Shown: positions 1-8,691, numbered from the stretch's first letter. The stretch: DNA of 64,000 bases from Methylococcaceae bacterium (GCA_021647585.1 JAKIUK010000003.1:1-64000); one strand, 5' to 3'. The notes: generated from the letters alone by a model not told the origin. Made by a program: numbers and translations.

Positions 1-121
1 GAATTCGTTTTTGCATTCGTGTGATAGCTCTGGCTCATATTAATTCCTTTGTGGTGAAAGTTTTAATATGTTATCAGGGCTGTCCTTTATTTTTTAATCA
101 TCAGGTATAACGTGGTGAAAC

Positions 122-904
122 TATACAAATAGCTACCTCAAAACAGGCACTGAAATAAATGGACAGTACGAGAAAACAACAGAAGGCGTCCCACAAGGAA
201 GCCCGTTATCTCCATTACTAGCCAACATCGTGCTTGATGAATTAGATTGGGAGCTGGAAAAGCGAGGTCACATCTTTGTTCGCTATGCAGATGATTGTCA
301 AATTTATGTAAGCAGTCAGCGAGCAGGTGAACGGATAAAACAGAGTATAACGCACTTTATAGAACACACCTTAAGACTCAAGGTCAATGAAAGCAAAAGT
401 GAGGTAGATCGTCCATGGAACCGTAAGTTTCTGGGTTTTACCTTTAGTCCACGCCGAGGGAATAAATTAAAAGTCTCCGAAGCAGCATTGGAGAAGCTTA
501 AATACACGGTGAGAGGGCTATGTCGTCGAACGCGAGGAAAATCACAAATCAAATTATTGCGGAGCTAAGAAAGTCCCTGCTTGGTTGGGCAGATTATCGC
601 TCCTGCATAATCTGCATTTCCGCCATCTCTGGCGGTCAAAGCGTACTTTGGAATAGCCGAAGTAAAGAGTCCGCTACGTAATATAAATAAATGGATAAGA
701 CGGAAGTTACGGTGTTATTTAAACAAACAATGGGGTAGATCAGGCTACCGAAAACTCAGGAAACTAGGTGTTACACGTCAATTGGCTTGGAACACAGCCA
801 AATCAGCACATGAACCTTGGCGATTGAGTAATAGTCCGGCCTTGACTTACGCCTTGTCGAATAAATACTTTGCAAACTTGGGGCTACCATCATTGGTGGC
901 ATGA
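122..904 (+). pseudogene. Group II intron reverse transcriptase/maturase remnant
   Basis: The reading frame starting near 122 encodes RT palm motifs: EGVPQGSPLSPLLAN (about 182-226), then the catalytic YADD box near 283-294 and the KFLGFTFS segment near 424-447. That frame ends at TAA 566-568. Homology continues in another frame with AELRKSLLGWADY up to 597, then after a 49-bp insertion (598-646) in a third frame with FGIAEVKSPLRNINKW, GRSGYRKLRKLGVTR and a C-terminal NKYFANLGLPSL ending at TGA 902-904. Two lesions are therefore visible: a small indel near 535-545 and the 49-bp insertion. The N-terminal RT domains 0-3 are missing. Confidence in the family is high; the protein cannot be made intact. 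Confidence 0.82.
598..646. repeat. 49-bp palindromic insertion inside the RT pseudogene
   Basis: Removing these 49 bases joins GWADY directly to FGIAEVKSPLRN, the continuous sequence expected for group II intron maturases, so they look like a discrete insertion. The flank and the insert form a hairpin, GCAGATTAT...ATAATCTGC (589-615), with GCTCCTG in the loop, and a second small hairpin CGCC...GGCG follows. A closely similar core (GCTCCTGCATGATCTGCATT) occurs inside the palindromic element at 8444-8637, which suggests that a small mobile palindrome family is responsible. Confidence 0.5.
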
Positions 905-1038
905 TACTAAACGTAATAATGAACCGCCATGGTACGTGATCCGTATGCCTGGTGGTGTGGGAGGAGAGATGTCGTGAGGCATCTCCCTATCCCGATTATG
1001 CTTTAAAATTACCCATCAACTAGTTTAGTGCTATATAC

Positions 1039-1068
1039 TGTACCAAATATTGTAAAGTATAAGGTACA
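1039..1068. promoter_or_regulatory. Candidate operator of the toxin-antitoxin pair
   Basis: An inverted repeat TGTACC (1039-1044) and GGTACA (1063-1068) ends three bases before the antitoxin ATG. YefM/Phd-type antitoxins autoregulate by binding short TGTAC-type palindromes at their promoters, and the second TA pair in this window also has TGTAC...GTACA in front of it. The role as operator is inferred from position and sequence. Confidence 0.45.
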
Positions 1069-1071
1069 ACT

Positions 1072-1353
1072 ATGCGTAGAATGATCATAGAACAAGATAT
1101 TAGACCCATGTCTGAGTTTCGTTCAGGCGTGGCATCTTTTGTAAAACAAGTTCATGAAACTAAAAGACCTTTAATAATTACTCAACATGGAAAAGGTGTT
1201 GGCGTTTTATTGGATGTTGGCGAATTTGAGGCAATGCAAGAAAAAATTGAATTGCTGGAGGATATACAAACCTCGATTTCTCAGTTAGAAGCTGAAAATG
1301 GCATTAGCCACTGTGATGCAAGACAGGAAGTACTGCAGAGGCTTGAAAGGTGA
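1072..1353 (+). CDS. Phd/YefM-family antitoxin
   Basis: This 93-residue protein has the size and layout of a Phd/YefM-family antitoxin. The N-terminal part (MSEFRSGVASFVKQVHETKRPLIITQHGKG) follows the family pattern in which a short strand and two helices form the DNA-binding dimer, with the loop 'P-L-I-I-T-Q-H-G-K' preceding 'G-V-L-L-D-V-G-E-F-E'. The acidic C-terminal tail would neutralise the toxin. AAGG about 8 bases upstream of ATG 1072 fits as a ribosome binding site. The stop overlaps the toxin start (GTGA at 1350-1353), so the pair is translationally coupled. It should repress its own promoter through the palindrome at 1039-1068. The pair is followed by an attC-like site, so it may be an integron-type cassette. 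Confidence 0.8.
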   Translation: MRRMIIEQDIRPMSEFRSGVASFVKQVHETKRPLIITQHGKGVGVLLDVGEFEAMQEKIELLEDIQTSISQLEAENGISHCDARQEVLQRLER

Positions 1354-1646
1354 AAATAATTTGGTCTCCATTGGCAGTTGACCGTGTGGCTGAAATAGCA
1401 GAATACATTGCTCAAGATAGTCCAAATTCGGCTGAAAAATGGGTCGAATCAATATTCCAAGTCGTCGAACGATTAGAAAAGTTTCCGAAGAGTGGCCGTG
1501 TTGTTCCTGAAATAAAGCAGGATGGTTTTCGAGAAATAATTTATGGAAATTATCGTATTATTTATAGGTTGCAAACTGAGATTGTTTCAATTCTTACGGT
1601 TAGGCACGGTAGACAAATATTACCAATTGATGAAATCAAAGCATAA
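1350..1646 (+). CDS. RelE/ParE-family toxin
   Basis: The 98-residue product matches the compact RelE/ParE fold: an N-terminal strand (KIIWSPLAVDRVAEIAEYI), a helical hairpin, FPKSGRVVPEI in the middle, and the C-terminal strands REIIYGNYRIIYRL and VSILTVRHGRQ. The 'R-E-I-I-Y-G-N-Y-R-I-I-Y-R' segment is typical of the ParE-like branch, whose members poison DNA gyrase; RelE-branch relatives cleave mRNA on the ribosome. The sequence alone does not settle which target applies. Translation starts at a GTG overlapping the antitoxin stop. The attC-like site begins inside the last codons of this gene, which is common for cassette-borne genes. Confidence 0.82.
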   Translation: MKIIWSPLAVDRVAEIAEYIAQDSPNSAEKWVESIFQVVERLEKFPKSGRVVPEIKQDGFREIIYGNYRIIYRLQTEIVSILTVRHGRQILPIDEIKA

Positions 1647-1770
1647 CAAAAAGTTACAGTTGACCGCAGGCAGCACCACTCGTTTTTTGAGGTCATTCTT
1701 TATCAAAGTCCAGTGTGTTGTCAGAGTTCATCGAACATCTGCCAGCGTAAACTGAACTTTGCGTTAGAGC
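1641..1770 (+). other. attC-like integron recombination site
   Basis: The segment begins GCATAAC and ends GCGTTAG, and its two ends can pair over about 25 bases: AAAGTTACAGTTGACCGCAGGCAG at the left (split here into AAAGTTACAGTT and GACCGCAGGCAG) against CTGCCAGCGTAAACTGAACTTT at the right, with single-base bulges. Length near 130 bp, imperfect pairing with bulges, a variable centre and a position right after a small gene are hallmarks of attC sites. R-box matches to the consensus are imperfect, and no integrase is present. The related sequence at 12116-12230 shares GTTGACCGC, TATCAA, CAGAGTTCATC and CATCTGCCA blocks in the same order. Confidence 0.55.
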
Positions 1771-1834
1771 TAAATAACAATCAATCGTTTGAGGTTAATC
1801 GTATGGCCAAAATAATAGCAGTGCTTGCATTGAT

Positions 1835-2130
1835 ATGCCTACTCCCGGGGCTAAATACCAAATGTATCTAGGAAATGATTCTTTTATTGAAAAAATACAG
1901 TCCATTAATAAAAATATTGAAAATGATGGTGACTTGAAGGAAGTTCCCCGCATGCAAAGTAGGACTATCGCCAAGAATCTGGAGTGGTACGAAAATCAAT
2001 TTGGGAATCGTCATGAAGTAATGGCTTACGCTTTTTTTCAAGAGTTTACACAATGAAAGAAATTTCCATTTGGTTTAAAGTACATTATTCGACAGTTAGC
2101 CGAGCAGTTAACAAAAACGAAAACACTTGA
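1835..2130 (+). pseudogene. C-terminal remnant of a REP-associated (IS200-like) transposase
   Basis: A short frame encodes PGAKYQMYLGNDSFIEKIQ..., then EVPRMQSRTIAKNLEWYENQ and NRHEVMAYAF before stopping at 2054-2056. Shifting frame at a poly-T run near 2035 recovers YTMKEISIWFKVHYSTVSRAV, ending at TGA 2128-2130. This order (Y-L-G-x-x-x-F, a linker, then a small helix-turn-helix 'MKEI...HYSTVSR') is what I know from the C-terminal tails of REP-associated tyrosine transposase relatives. The catalytic Y1/HUH domain is absent. It is therefore a frameshifted fragment. Family assignment rests on recognition only. Confidence 0.45.
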
Positions 2131-2254
2131 TTGCATGACTTGACCCTATGATTTTCATGCTATGATTTGTTGAAGTAGAGTGGTGAATTTAAAGCTATAC
2201 TAAATTAACAGGTATGCTTTTTTTATGGGTTGTTTTTGTCGACAGTTACTCTAT

Positions 2255-2290
2255 TGAAACAGACGCATAATTTACTATGGGTCTGTTTCA
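2255..2290 (-). terminator. Hairpin downstream of the cytochrome c peroxidase gene
   Basis: TGAAACAGAC (2255-2264) pairs perfectly with GTCTGTTTCA (2281-2290) around a 16-base loop. It lies about 70 bases past the stop of the minus-strand gene at 2362 and could end its transcript, but there is no long U-run after the stem, so intrinsic termination is uncertain. A second small hairpin (GCGAACTATAAAATTCGC) sits at about 2320-2338. The rest of 2131-2361 shows no gene. Confidence 0.35.
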
Positions 2291-2361
2291 GTACAGAATT
2301 GTAATCACGTTTAAATACGCGAACTATAAAATTCGCAATCGTAACAGGGGAGGTGTAAATA

Positions 2362-3729
2362 TTATTCTCTTAAGGGAAGACCACTCGGCACTCGGCGAGG
2401 AGAGTTTCTTCGCAGATCGATTGCAGCCGGATCAGTCAAAGCATTTAAAAAGTCAATTAAATGCATTAGCTTTTTGGGCGATAAATCAACTTTCTCGAGC
2501 TCGTTGGCATCAGCAATCGCATCTATTCGTTGAGAATCGTCCATTACAATAAAATCGATAGCATCTAAGTCTGCTCGAGAAGGTAATACAGCTTGAGACC
2601 GATCGTAATTTTGCAATGACATTTCTGGATTAAGGTGATGTTTTACCATTGTCTCTAATGTGTCGTAGGCTCCATCATGACCATAAGGAGCGGTTAGTGC
2701 AATATTGCTCAATGTCGGTGTCCTAAACGTGAAACGGTCTTCAATATTGCCAGTCACTTGTTCGCGGCCAAAATCACCGTGCCCATCTAAATTATCACCT
2801 TTACCTGGACCTATTTGGGGCATTGCAATGGCATGGAAATTCTGGTCAGTTTGGAAAGTGCCACTATGACAGCTCGCACAATTAGCTTTATGCTGACTAT
2901 AAAATAAATTCATGCCCTTTTTAGCTGAGTGACTCATTGCTTTTTTATCCCCTTTTAAATACCTGTGGAAAGGGCTGTTATCAAATCGCCAAACTTTTGC
3001 TTCAAATGCGGCTATAGCATTTGCTGCATGGACATAGCTTATATCAGAAGCTTGAGTAATTTCAGATGGGTATGCTTCTTGGAACAACTCAACATATTCA
3101 GGAATATTTCTTAGTTTATCTGCAATAATCTCCCATACAGCAGGTAGATCTCCAGCGGTCGCCGCGTTGGCTTGAGGGTTTTCTCCAATTTGCCCCGCCA
3201 TTTCCTCAGCAGATGTGACAGGAAACATCGCTTGAGCAGCAAGTACATTATCTAGTCCATCAGGTAAATCATCACCTGCTGGGCTATCGAATCCAGATGG
3301 ATGATCAGAGTTGACTGCTACTCTTCCATCATAAAACATTTTAGTAAATTCGTGTGCCCCCAGGTTAAAGATAGGAGGGGCATTTCGGGGTACTCTGGCA
3401 TGAATTGCATCAGAGCCAACGCCAGTGTTACGTGTAACCCCTAATCCTTGACCGCCTTCACCAACAGGTAGAGACAAACCATCACCGGTATCTGTCAGAG
3501 TATGGTGGCAAGTTGCACAAGATGTATTTTGATTACCACTTAAAATTTTGTCGAAGAAAAGAAATTTTCCAAGTTCTACTTTTTTTTCGGCTGGTATTCC
3601 ATTGTCATAAAAGTCAGCGTCTTGAGGGGGAGGTGGTAGGTTTCTTGAATTGGCGTTAGCGTTAAATGAAAATAGAAAAGTTCCACAGGCTAAGATAAAA
3701 GTTATTTTATTCCGTATTTTTTTTAGCAT
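2362..3729 (-). CDS. Di-haem cytochrome c peroxidase / MauG-family protein
   Basis: The protein is a secreted di-haem c-type cytochrome of the bacterial cytochrome c peroxidase/MauG superfamily. The chosen ATG at 3729 (455 residues) has AGGAA eight bases upstream and opens a signal peptide (MLKKIRNKITFILACGTFLF...ANA); a start further upstream would add an unrelated leader. Haem sites are CATCH (C71, C74, H75) and CASCH (C284, C287, H288). The later block FRTPTLSNIALTAPYGHDG, then LETMVKHH, and the ending PRRVPSGLP are typical of the family. Members reduce hydrogen peroxide in the periplasm or, for MauG-like ones, oxidise protein side chains; which applies here is not clear. It stands alone, with a hairpin downstream and a long empty region upstream. 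Confidence 0.85.
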   Translation of the reverse strand: MLKKIRNKITFILACGTFLFSFNANANSRNLPPPPQDADFYDNGIPAEKKVELGKFLFFDKILSGNQNTSCATCHHTLTDTGDGLSLPVGEGGQGLGVTRNTGVGSDAIHARVPRNAPPIFNLGAHEFTKMFYDGRVAVNSDHPSGFDSPAGDDLPDGLDNVLAAQAMFPVTSAEEMAGQIGENPQANAATAGDLPAVWEIIADKLRNIPEYVELFQEAYPSEITQASDISYVHAANAIAAFEAKVWRFDNSPFHRYLKGDKKAMSHSAKKGMNLFYSQHKANCASCHSGTFQTDQNFHAIAMPQIGPGKGDNLDGHGDFGREQVTGNIEDRFTFRTPTLSNIALTAPYGHDGAYDTLETMVKHHLNPEMSLQNYDRSQAVLPSRADLDAIDFIVMDDSQRIDAIADANELEKVDLSPKKLMHLIDFLNALTDPAAIDLRRNSPRRVPSGLPLRE

Positions 3730-4671
3730 TGTTTTATTCCTGTATGGTAATAGCATAAGGAAGGTAATGCAAACAATGTGCCAAAAGATACAGGTAGTAA
3801 ACAATGGTTTTAATATGCTTTTTGGCGGAGATTAGGTTAAATCGCATAGTTATGATGTGTTAAATAACATAGTTGTGTTTTATAATATTAAAATATACTA
3901 CTTACAAGAAGCATGTTTTAATTGTTCAGGGGCGTTAGTGAATTTATTAAAAAATAAACTATGTTCTGAGGGAATGGAGTTGGTTGTAAGGGTATGGCTC
4001 CACCTGAATACACTTATGCATCCTAGCAATGTTGTCGTTATAACAAAAGCTAGGAGTTCATGAGTAGATTCCGGAAAATATCACTGTGGTATGGCATTGT
4101 CAGTATCATTGTGAGGATGTGACTATCATGCCAGTCACACCGCTTCGCTCTGCTATTAGCTGCCCTGTTTGTAAATCAACGTCGAAATTTTGCCAGTTTT
4201 TTTTAACATTATTTTATGTGCCATTTCTGTCTCCTTGGTAATTAGATACATCTCCAGTTTATTACACTGCTGGGGCTGATCGGGGGGGCTGCCAACTAGA
4301 TATTATTAATTGTTTTATAAGTTTCCGTAGTACAATTCATAGATCAGAAGGTATTTATTAAGGCAACTCAAGAGCGAGAACTTTTGGAATGATTAATTGC
4401 GCGAAAGGTTGAGGTGATGATAGGAACCCCATCATTATTGCAATTACAATAATATATTGGGTTTCGTCCTTATAGGCTTGAGATTTTTCCATTTTCATTA
4501 TTAGATATTCAACCGGGATTAAGGTACCTTAAATTTATGTATCCGGTTTAGTGTAGCAACCTCAAGATTTTGATTTTCATGATTTATGCAAAATTCAAAA
4601 ATAATTAGGCCCACTATTCTGAAATGGCTTATTATTGCAAGTAATCATCATAAACAAGTTATATATTTGTT
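3730..4671. other. Intergenic region without a supported gene
   Basis: About 940 bases separate two divergently transcribed genes. Short frames here (for example 3857-4063) have no recognisable protein pattern, no good ribosome binding site and no strong codon bias. AT-rich tracts near 3850-3900 and 4600-4670 could hold the promoters of the cytochrome peroxidase and LuxR genes. I see no tRNA, tandem repeat or clear insertion sequence in it. Confidence 0.5.
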
Positions 4672-5922
4672 ATGAAAAATATGGACTGGGTCTCACTTAT
4701 TGAAGCGGGCTATAACCTTGATGGGACTGATCAACAATGGTTGGAGAATGTGCTAGATAAAGCAGTACCACTTTTTGACCGTGGTTTCTGGCCAAGCATC
4801 TTGACCTACCGCTATACTCCGACGACCGTCGACATTGATCACGTGGTTACAAAGGGACCACCAGAGATCATCAAACCTTTGTTTGACAACAGTACAAACT
4901 GGTCTCCAGGCGCCGTTGACCAGATTTATCGTGGTATTGCCAGCATAGAATCATTGAGTTCTATCGTCTACCCCGACTTTCCCAAACTCCGGACTACTTT
5001 TGGGAAAAGAACAAAGGGAATGTCCGATATGCTTGCTGTCTGGGCACATACTGGTATCGGTAGCGGCTTAAAAATTTGTCGGGCATTTCCCACATCTGTC
5101 ATTCCAACAGCATTGGAAAGAAAACGCTGGCCTCTTGTTGCTAGCCATTTAGGAGCAGCACTACGCTTACGCTCGGTCACTTGTAATCTTTCATTTGATG
5201 ATTCACAGATTGAAGCTATTCTTGACCCTAGTGGTAAAGTACATGATGCCCGTGAGGGTGCAACAAAAATATCTGTGCGCGAAATTTTAAGGAAAAAAGT
5301 GTGTCAGATTGAGCAATTGCGTACCCGTGCTGGTCGCAGCAACCCTGACACGGCAATGAATAACTGGGAAAGTCTCATCCAGGGTCGTTGGTCATTGGTC
5401 GATCGCTTTGATACTGATCAACGGCGTTTTGTGGTAGCAATAAAGAATGACCCAGCACATCCAGATCCACGCGGGTTATCTGTGCAAGAACGTCAGATTG
5501 TCGAGTATGTTGGTCTAGGTCGTTCCAGCAAGGAAATTAGTTACATCTTAGGAATTTCTTCATCTGCAATAACCAATTGCACTGCGCGAGCTCAGGAAAA
5601 AATGGGACTATCTTCTCGTACTGAACTTGCTGCTTTTTTCGCCCCTGCTGGTTTACGTGCTAAGTTGGCGGAAGTCTCAATCGCTGGTGAAGACCTCCTT
5701 GTTGGCACCTATCCATTGATTAATGAAAGCCAAGTAAGCACGCTGACAGATGCTGAAAGAACAATTCTTGGTCACATTCTTTCTGGGTCGACGAACAAAG
5801 ATATTGCAACGCGCCGCCATACTAGCGATCGTACCGTTGCTAATCAAGTGCAATCCATATTTGACAAACTCCACGTACGCTCACGTAGTGAACTTGCTGC
5901 ACAACTACAGAATACCGCATAG
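4672..5922 (+). CDS. LuxR-type transcription regulator with two tandem HTH domains
   Basis: The 416-residue protein has a roughly 260-residue N-terminal region I cannot assign to a named sensor domain, followed by two LuxR-type (GerE) helix-turn-helix domains. The first spans about 269-323 (LSVQERQIVEYVGLGRSSKE ... SSRTELAAFF) and the second about 358-412 (LTDAERTILGHILSGSTNKD ... SRSELAAQL). Both keep the T/S-x-x-E-R, G-x-S/T-x-K-x-I and K-L/M-x-V/L-x-S-R-x-E-L pattern. Most LuxR proteins have one HTH, so a single chain with two could bind a paired operator without dimerising. There is no receiver domain and no recognisable autoinducer pocket. ATG at 4672 and a second at 4681 are equally possible; neither has a strong ribosome binding site. 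It lies upstream of, and in line with, the CRTAC1-like/polyamine cluster and is its likely regulator. Confidence 0.78.
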   Translation: MKNMDWVSLIEAGYNLDGTDQQWLENVLDKAVPLFDRGFWPSILTYRYTPTTVDIDHVVTKGPPEIIKPLFDNSTNWSPGAVDQIYRGIASIESLSSIVYPDFPKLRTTFGKRTKGMSDMLAVWAHTGIGSGLKICRAFPTSVIPTALERKRWPLVASHLGAALRLRSVTCNLSFDDSQIEAILDPSGKVHDAREGATKISVREILRKKVCQIEQLRTRAGRSNPDTAMNNWESLIQGRWSLVDRFDTDQRRFVVAIKNDPAHPDPRGLSVQERQIVEYVGLGRSSKEISYILGISSSAITNCTARAQEKMGLSSRTELAAFFAPAGLRAKLAEVSIAGEDLLVGTYPLINESQVSTLTDAERTILGHILSGSTNKDIATRRHTSDRTVANQVQSIFDKLHVRSRSELAAQLQNTA

Positions 5923-6279
5923 ACACAGACGTTACTAAACGTCATTAATCCACAGATCAATGATTCCGTTATCTGCAATTATTGTTTGAAATTCCATTTT
6001 TCTCATACCTAATGAGTTTCTAAGTATTCCCATATTGTTTTTTAGGCATTATTACCAATAGGTACGATGTGTGAAATTGACTATGGAGCTATTTCGTAAT
6101 TGCGAATAGAGTAAATAGCAAGTTGGTAACATTAAAACGCATAGCAAATTTCTCGTTCCTATGCACTAAAAAAGTGATGAATCAAGCTTCCCATTTTGCG
6201 AAATATCTTTGTGACCGTACCTCATTACCAACAAAGTTATGGGACAGGGTATAAATTTTCCTTATTACTGGAGAGAAAC
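5923..6279. other. Intergenic region between the regulator and the CRTAC1-like gene
   Basis: About 357 bases with no gene I can support. It is AT-rich and probably holds the promoter of the downstream gene. No strong palindrome or terminator hairpin was seen on reading. Confidence 0.4.
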
Positions 6280-8424
6280 ATGAAAAACATTGAATCTTTA
6301 AACAATTCTTTCGATAAGGATAAACGACAAGTAAGGACCCAAGTAACAGAAAATGAATATAATTTAGTTATTAGATTTTGTTGCTTGTTATCAGTACAAA
6401 CTTTGACAATCGTTACAATAGTGATAACGGCTCTGATTTTTGCTCTAATACCCAAGGCATCAGCTGATGAAAAGTTTATCTCTTTCACTGATATAGCAGC
6501 AGATGGCGGTGCTGGTATTGACTATCGGCGGGTAACATCCAAACGTAATGCGATTATCGAAGGCTATCAGGCTGCCGGTCAATTCAAAATAGATCAATTA
6601 GTTTTTTCACCTCTAAAATCGCATGGTGCTCCTGGCGTCGTATTGTTCGACTATGATCGAGATGATGACCTGGATATTTATGTGACCAATGGCCCGGGTA
6701 AATCTAACAGTTTGTACCAAAATCAATATACCGATTCGGGTGATCTTGTGTTTGTAGACCAGGCACAACAAGCAGGTGTTGCAGCAATTGGTTCAGACAG
6801 TACTGGAAGCTGTTTCGGTGATATTGACAATGATGGAGATCAGGACTTATTAGTACTGGCATTCAATGCGCCGCATTCCTTGTTTGAAAATCAAGGTGAC
6901 GGTAGTTTCACGGATATCTCTGCAGCTAGTCATATTAGCTATAAACAGGGGGCGATGTCATGTGCGATGGGCGATGTTAATGGAGATGGATTACTGGATA
7001 TTGCCATTGCAAATGTCTCTAATCTGGAAAATGTTCTGGCCTTCTTTGTCGACCCCTTCATTTATAACATACCCAACCAGCTATTCCTGAATGTTAGTGG
7101 GAATAAGTTCAAAGATATCAGTGAAATCTCTGGTATTAGAAATCTGGATGGTATTCCAAAAGGTGCTGCAACAATGAGCTGGGCAGTATCAATCGTTGAT
7201 ATTGATCATGATGGCGATCAGGATATTGTGTTCGCCGATGATCAGGCTGGAATGCCGAATACTGCTCAAGGCGGGATTGATCGCGGATATGTCCAAGTAC
7301 TTGAGAACGATGGTACAGCTCAATTTTCAGCTCGAGCCGCCAGTACTACTGGCGAGTGGATGGGACTTGCTATTAATGACCTTAACTGTGATGGTCAGCT
7401 CGATATTTTTGCTTCCAATTTTGGTGATTATGGTTTAACACTTATGAATCCAGCTTATCAACTTGGTGATTCAACTTCCCGATGGTTATTAGGTCAGGCT
7501 AGTGGACTGTTCATTGACCCTGGCGTAGGTGATCTGATAGCAACTCCATTTGGCTGGGGAGCAGCCTCATTTGATTACGATAATGATGGCGACCCGGATA
7601 TTTTATCTCATGGCGGCATGGACGTAATAACTGCTGTCGACCAATCAAATTCAGGTGTACTTTTGCGCAATAATCAGTGTACTGCTTCATTTACTCGCGA
7701 CACAAGAGCGCTAGAAAATTCCACTAACCATGCCAATCGAACGGTTCAGGGTGTAGCAGTTGGTGACCTGAATAACGATGGCTTCGTTGATACGGTGACT
7801 GTTTCAAGTACAAATATCCCAGATTCAGCACCAGCGATACCTTACCCAGTTGCCTATGGATCAATTTTTGATGAAGATGCAAATTATCTTAGTCAATTTG
7901 AACCAATTAACGATACTTATATGGGATGGAAAGGAGAGATACTAGAAGAAGGTACTTTATCAGTAGAAATTAATAGCGCTGATAACCATAATCACTGGGT
8001 TGCTGTTGAGGTTCAGGGGAGCAAAGGTATTTTGGAAAGTGCAAAAGTCAACCGCGATGGTATAGGTGCTGTTGTATCGTTTAAGCCACATCACGGAAAA
8101 TCAGCAATGCAGCCTATTCTTGGTGGCTCAAGCTATGCTTCTCAGGACAGCCTGTTAGCAAACTTTGGATTAGGTCGAGCGCGAAAAGGTACAATTGATA
8201 TTCTCTGGCCTGGAGGTGTTCGGAATCGACTCTACAATGTTCGGCATGAAGAACGCATTAAGTTTCCTGAAATCCCTTGTAGTTTTGACGAAGACTGGGA
8301 CTCTCCTCGTGCCTATCATCGGTGTGTTCGTCATGCAATATTCGAGTTAATTTCAAAGGATATCATTTCAGTTCATTTTGGTTTTCGGCTGTACATAAGT
8401 GCCATTCGAGCATTTTATATGTGA
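6280..8424 (+). CDS. Secreted FG-GAP / ASPIC-UnbV (CRTAC1-like) repeat protein
   Basis: The ATG at 6280 (about 714 residues) is chosen because GGAGAG lies six bases upstream; a TTG at 6196 would only add a leader without pattern. A hydrophobic stretch (LTIVTIVITALIFALIPKASA) acts as signal or anchor, so the bulk is outside the cytoplasm. Seven calcium-binding FG-GAP motifs of the form DxDxDGxxD follow, beginning near nt 6649, 6820, 6973, 7198, 7378, 7573 and 7765 (for example DIDNDGDQD, DYDNDGDPD). An ASPIC/UnbV domain comes next (NHWVAVEVQG, NRDGIGAVV, GGSSYASQD, FGLGRA, ILWPGGV), ending in a Cys-containing tail (PCSFDEDWDSP...). The family forms beta-propellers; a biochemical role is not established. 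It sits 267 bases before the SpeD-like gene, separated by a palindromic element, and may or may not share its transcript. Confidence 0.85.
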   Translation: MKNIESLNNSFDKDKRQVRTQVTENEYNLVIRFCCLLSVQTLTIVTIVITALIFALIPKASADEKFISFTDIAADGGAGIDYRRVTSKRNAIIEGYQAAGQFKIDQLVFSPLKSHGAPGVVLFDYDRDDDLDIYVTNGPGKSNSLYQNQYTDSGDLVFVDQAQQAGVAAIGSDSTGSCFGDIDNDGDQDLLVLAFNAPHSLFENQGDGSFTDISAASHISYKQGAMSCAMGDVNGDGLLDIAIANVSNLENVLAFFVDPFIYNIPNQLFLNVSGNKFKDISEISGIRNLDGIPKGAATMSWAVSIVDIDHDGDQDIVFADDQAGMPNTAQGGIDRGYVQVLENDGTAQFSARAASTTGEWMGLAINDLNCDGQLDIFASNFGDYGLTLMNPAYQLGDSTSRWLLGQASGLFIDPGVGDLIATPFGWGAASFDYDNDGDPDILSHGGMDVITAVDQSNSGVLLRNNQCTASFTRDTRALENSTNHANRTVQGVAVGDLNNDGFVDTVTVSSTNIPDSAPAIPYPVAYGSIFDEDANYLSQFEPINDTYMGWKGEILEEGTLSVEINSADNHNHWVAVEVQGSKGILESAKVNRDGIGAVVSFKPHHGKSAMQPILGGSSYASQDSLLANFGLGRARKGTIDILWPGGVRNRLYNVRHEERIKFPEIPCSFDEDWDSPRAYHRCVRHAIFELISKDIISVHFGFRLYISAIRAFYM

Positions 8425-8443
8425 TAAACCATTAACCTAGAAA

Positions 8444-8637
8444 AATCAGTTGGATCAAGGTTTCTAGCACAAACTATTGGTTTCACAGCACTTTACAGAT
8501 AATTGCTCCTGCATGATCTGCATTCAGTGCTTCCTTGTGCTTAAAAAATGCTCACCTAACCTAACGGGTGAGGCTAAGATCTTTTTAAAGCACTGTGAAA
8601 CCAATAGCTTGCACTATAAATCCGCAGCCAACTGATT
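8444..8637. repeat. Nested palindromic element between the CRTAC1-like gene and the SpeD-like operon
   Basis: Three inverted repeats lie inside one another. The outer pair is AATCAGTTGG (8444-8453) and CCAACTGATT (8628-8637). The middle pair is an about 28-base imperfect repeat containing CTATTGGTTTCACAGCACTT (from 8474) and its complement ending near 8613. The inner hairpin is CTCACC...GGGTGAG (8551-8572). The core GCTCCTGCATGATCTGCATT (from 8504) resembles the insertion at 598-646. The middle stem also resembles single-copy sequence near 52690-52710 (GCAAGCTATTGGATTCACAG). No coding capacity is seen. Such a long structure could attenuate read-through into the operon. Confidence 0.6.
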
Positions 8638-8691
8638 ATTCTGGATTAATCTCCATTTCAAATAGATCAATCAAAAGCAAGAGATAATATT

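Larger units (their letters stand above)
119..997 (+). mobile_element. Decayed group II intron (3' portion: RT plus domain V/VI-like end)
   Basis: This stretch holds the rear half of a group II intron: a broken reverse transcriptase/maturase reading frame (122-904) followed by an RNA-like 3' end. Positions 921-958 can fold as a domain V-like hairpin (ACCGCC...GGTGGT), and 958-996 contain a second stem (GGGAGGAGAGAT pairing with ATCTCCCTATCCC) ending in CCCGAT, the usual form of a domain VI and intron 3' end. Nothing resembling the 5' intron half or the RT N-terminus is visible, so the element is truncated on the left, close to an in-frame TGA at 116-118. The copy cannot be an active retroelement because the RT is frameshifted twice. 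The intron class was not determined. Confidence 0.75.

Noticed and set aside
316..552. Minus-strand frame inside the RT remnant
   Set aside because: It is the antisense of the maturase sequence and has no protein pattern of its own.
2277..2552. Plus-strand frame overlapping the cytochrome peroxidase C-terminus
   Set aside because: Overlaps a well-supported gene on the other strand and shows no domain or ribosome binding site.
3857..4063. 68-codon frame in the long intergenic region
   Set aside because: No recognised pattern, poor start context, low-complexity AT-rich codons.
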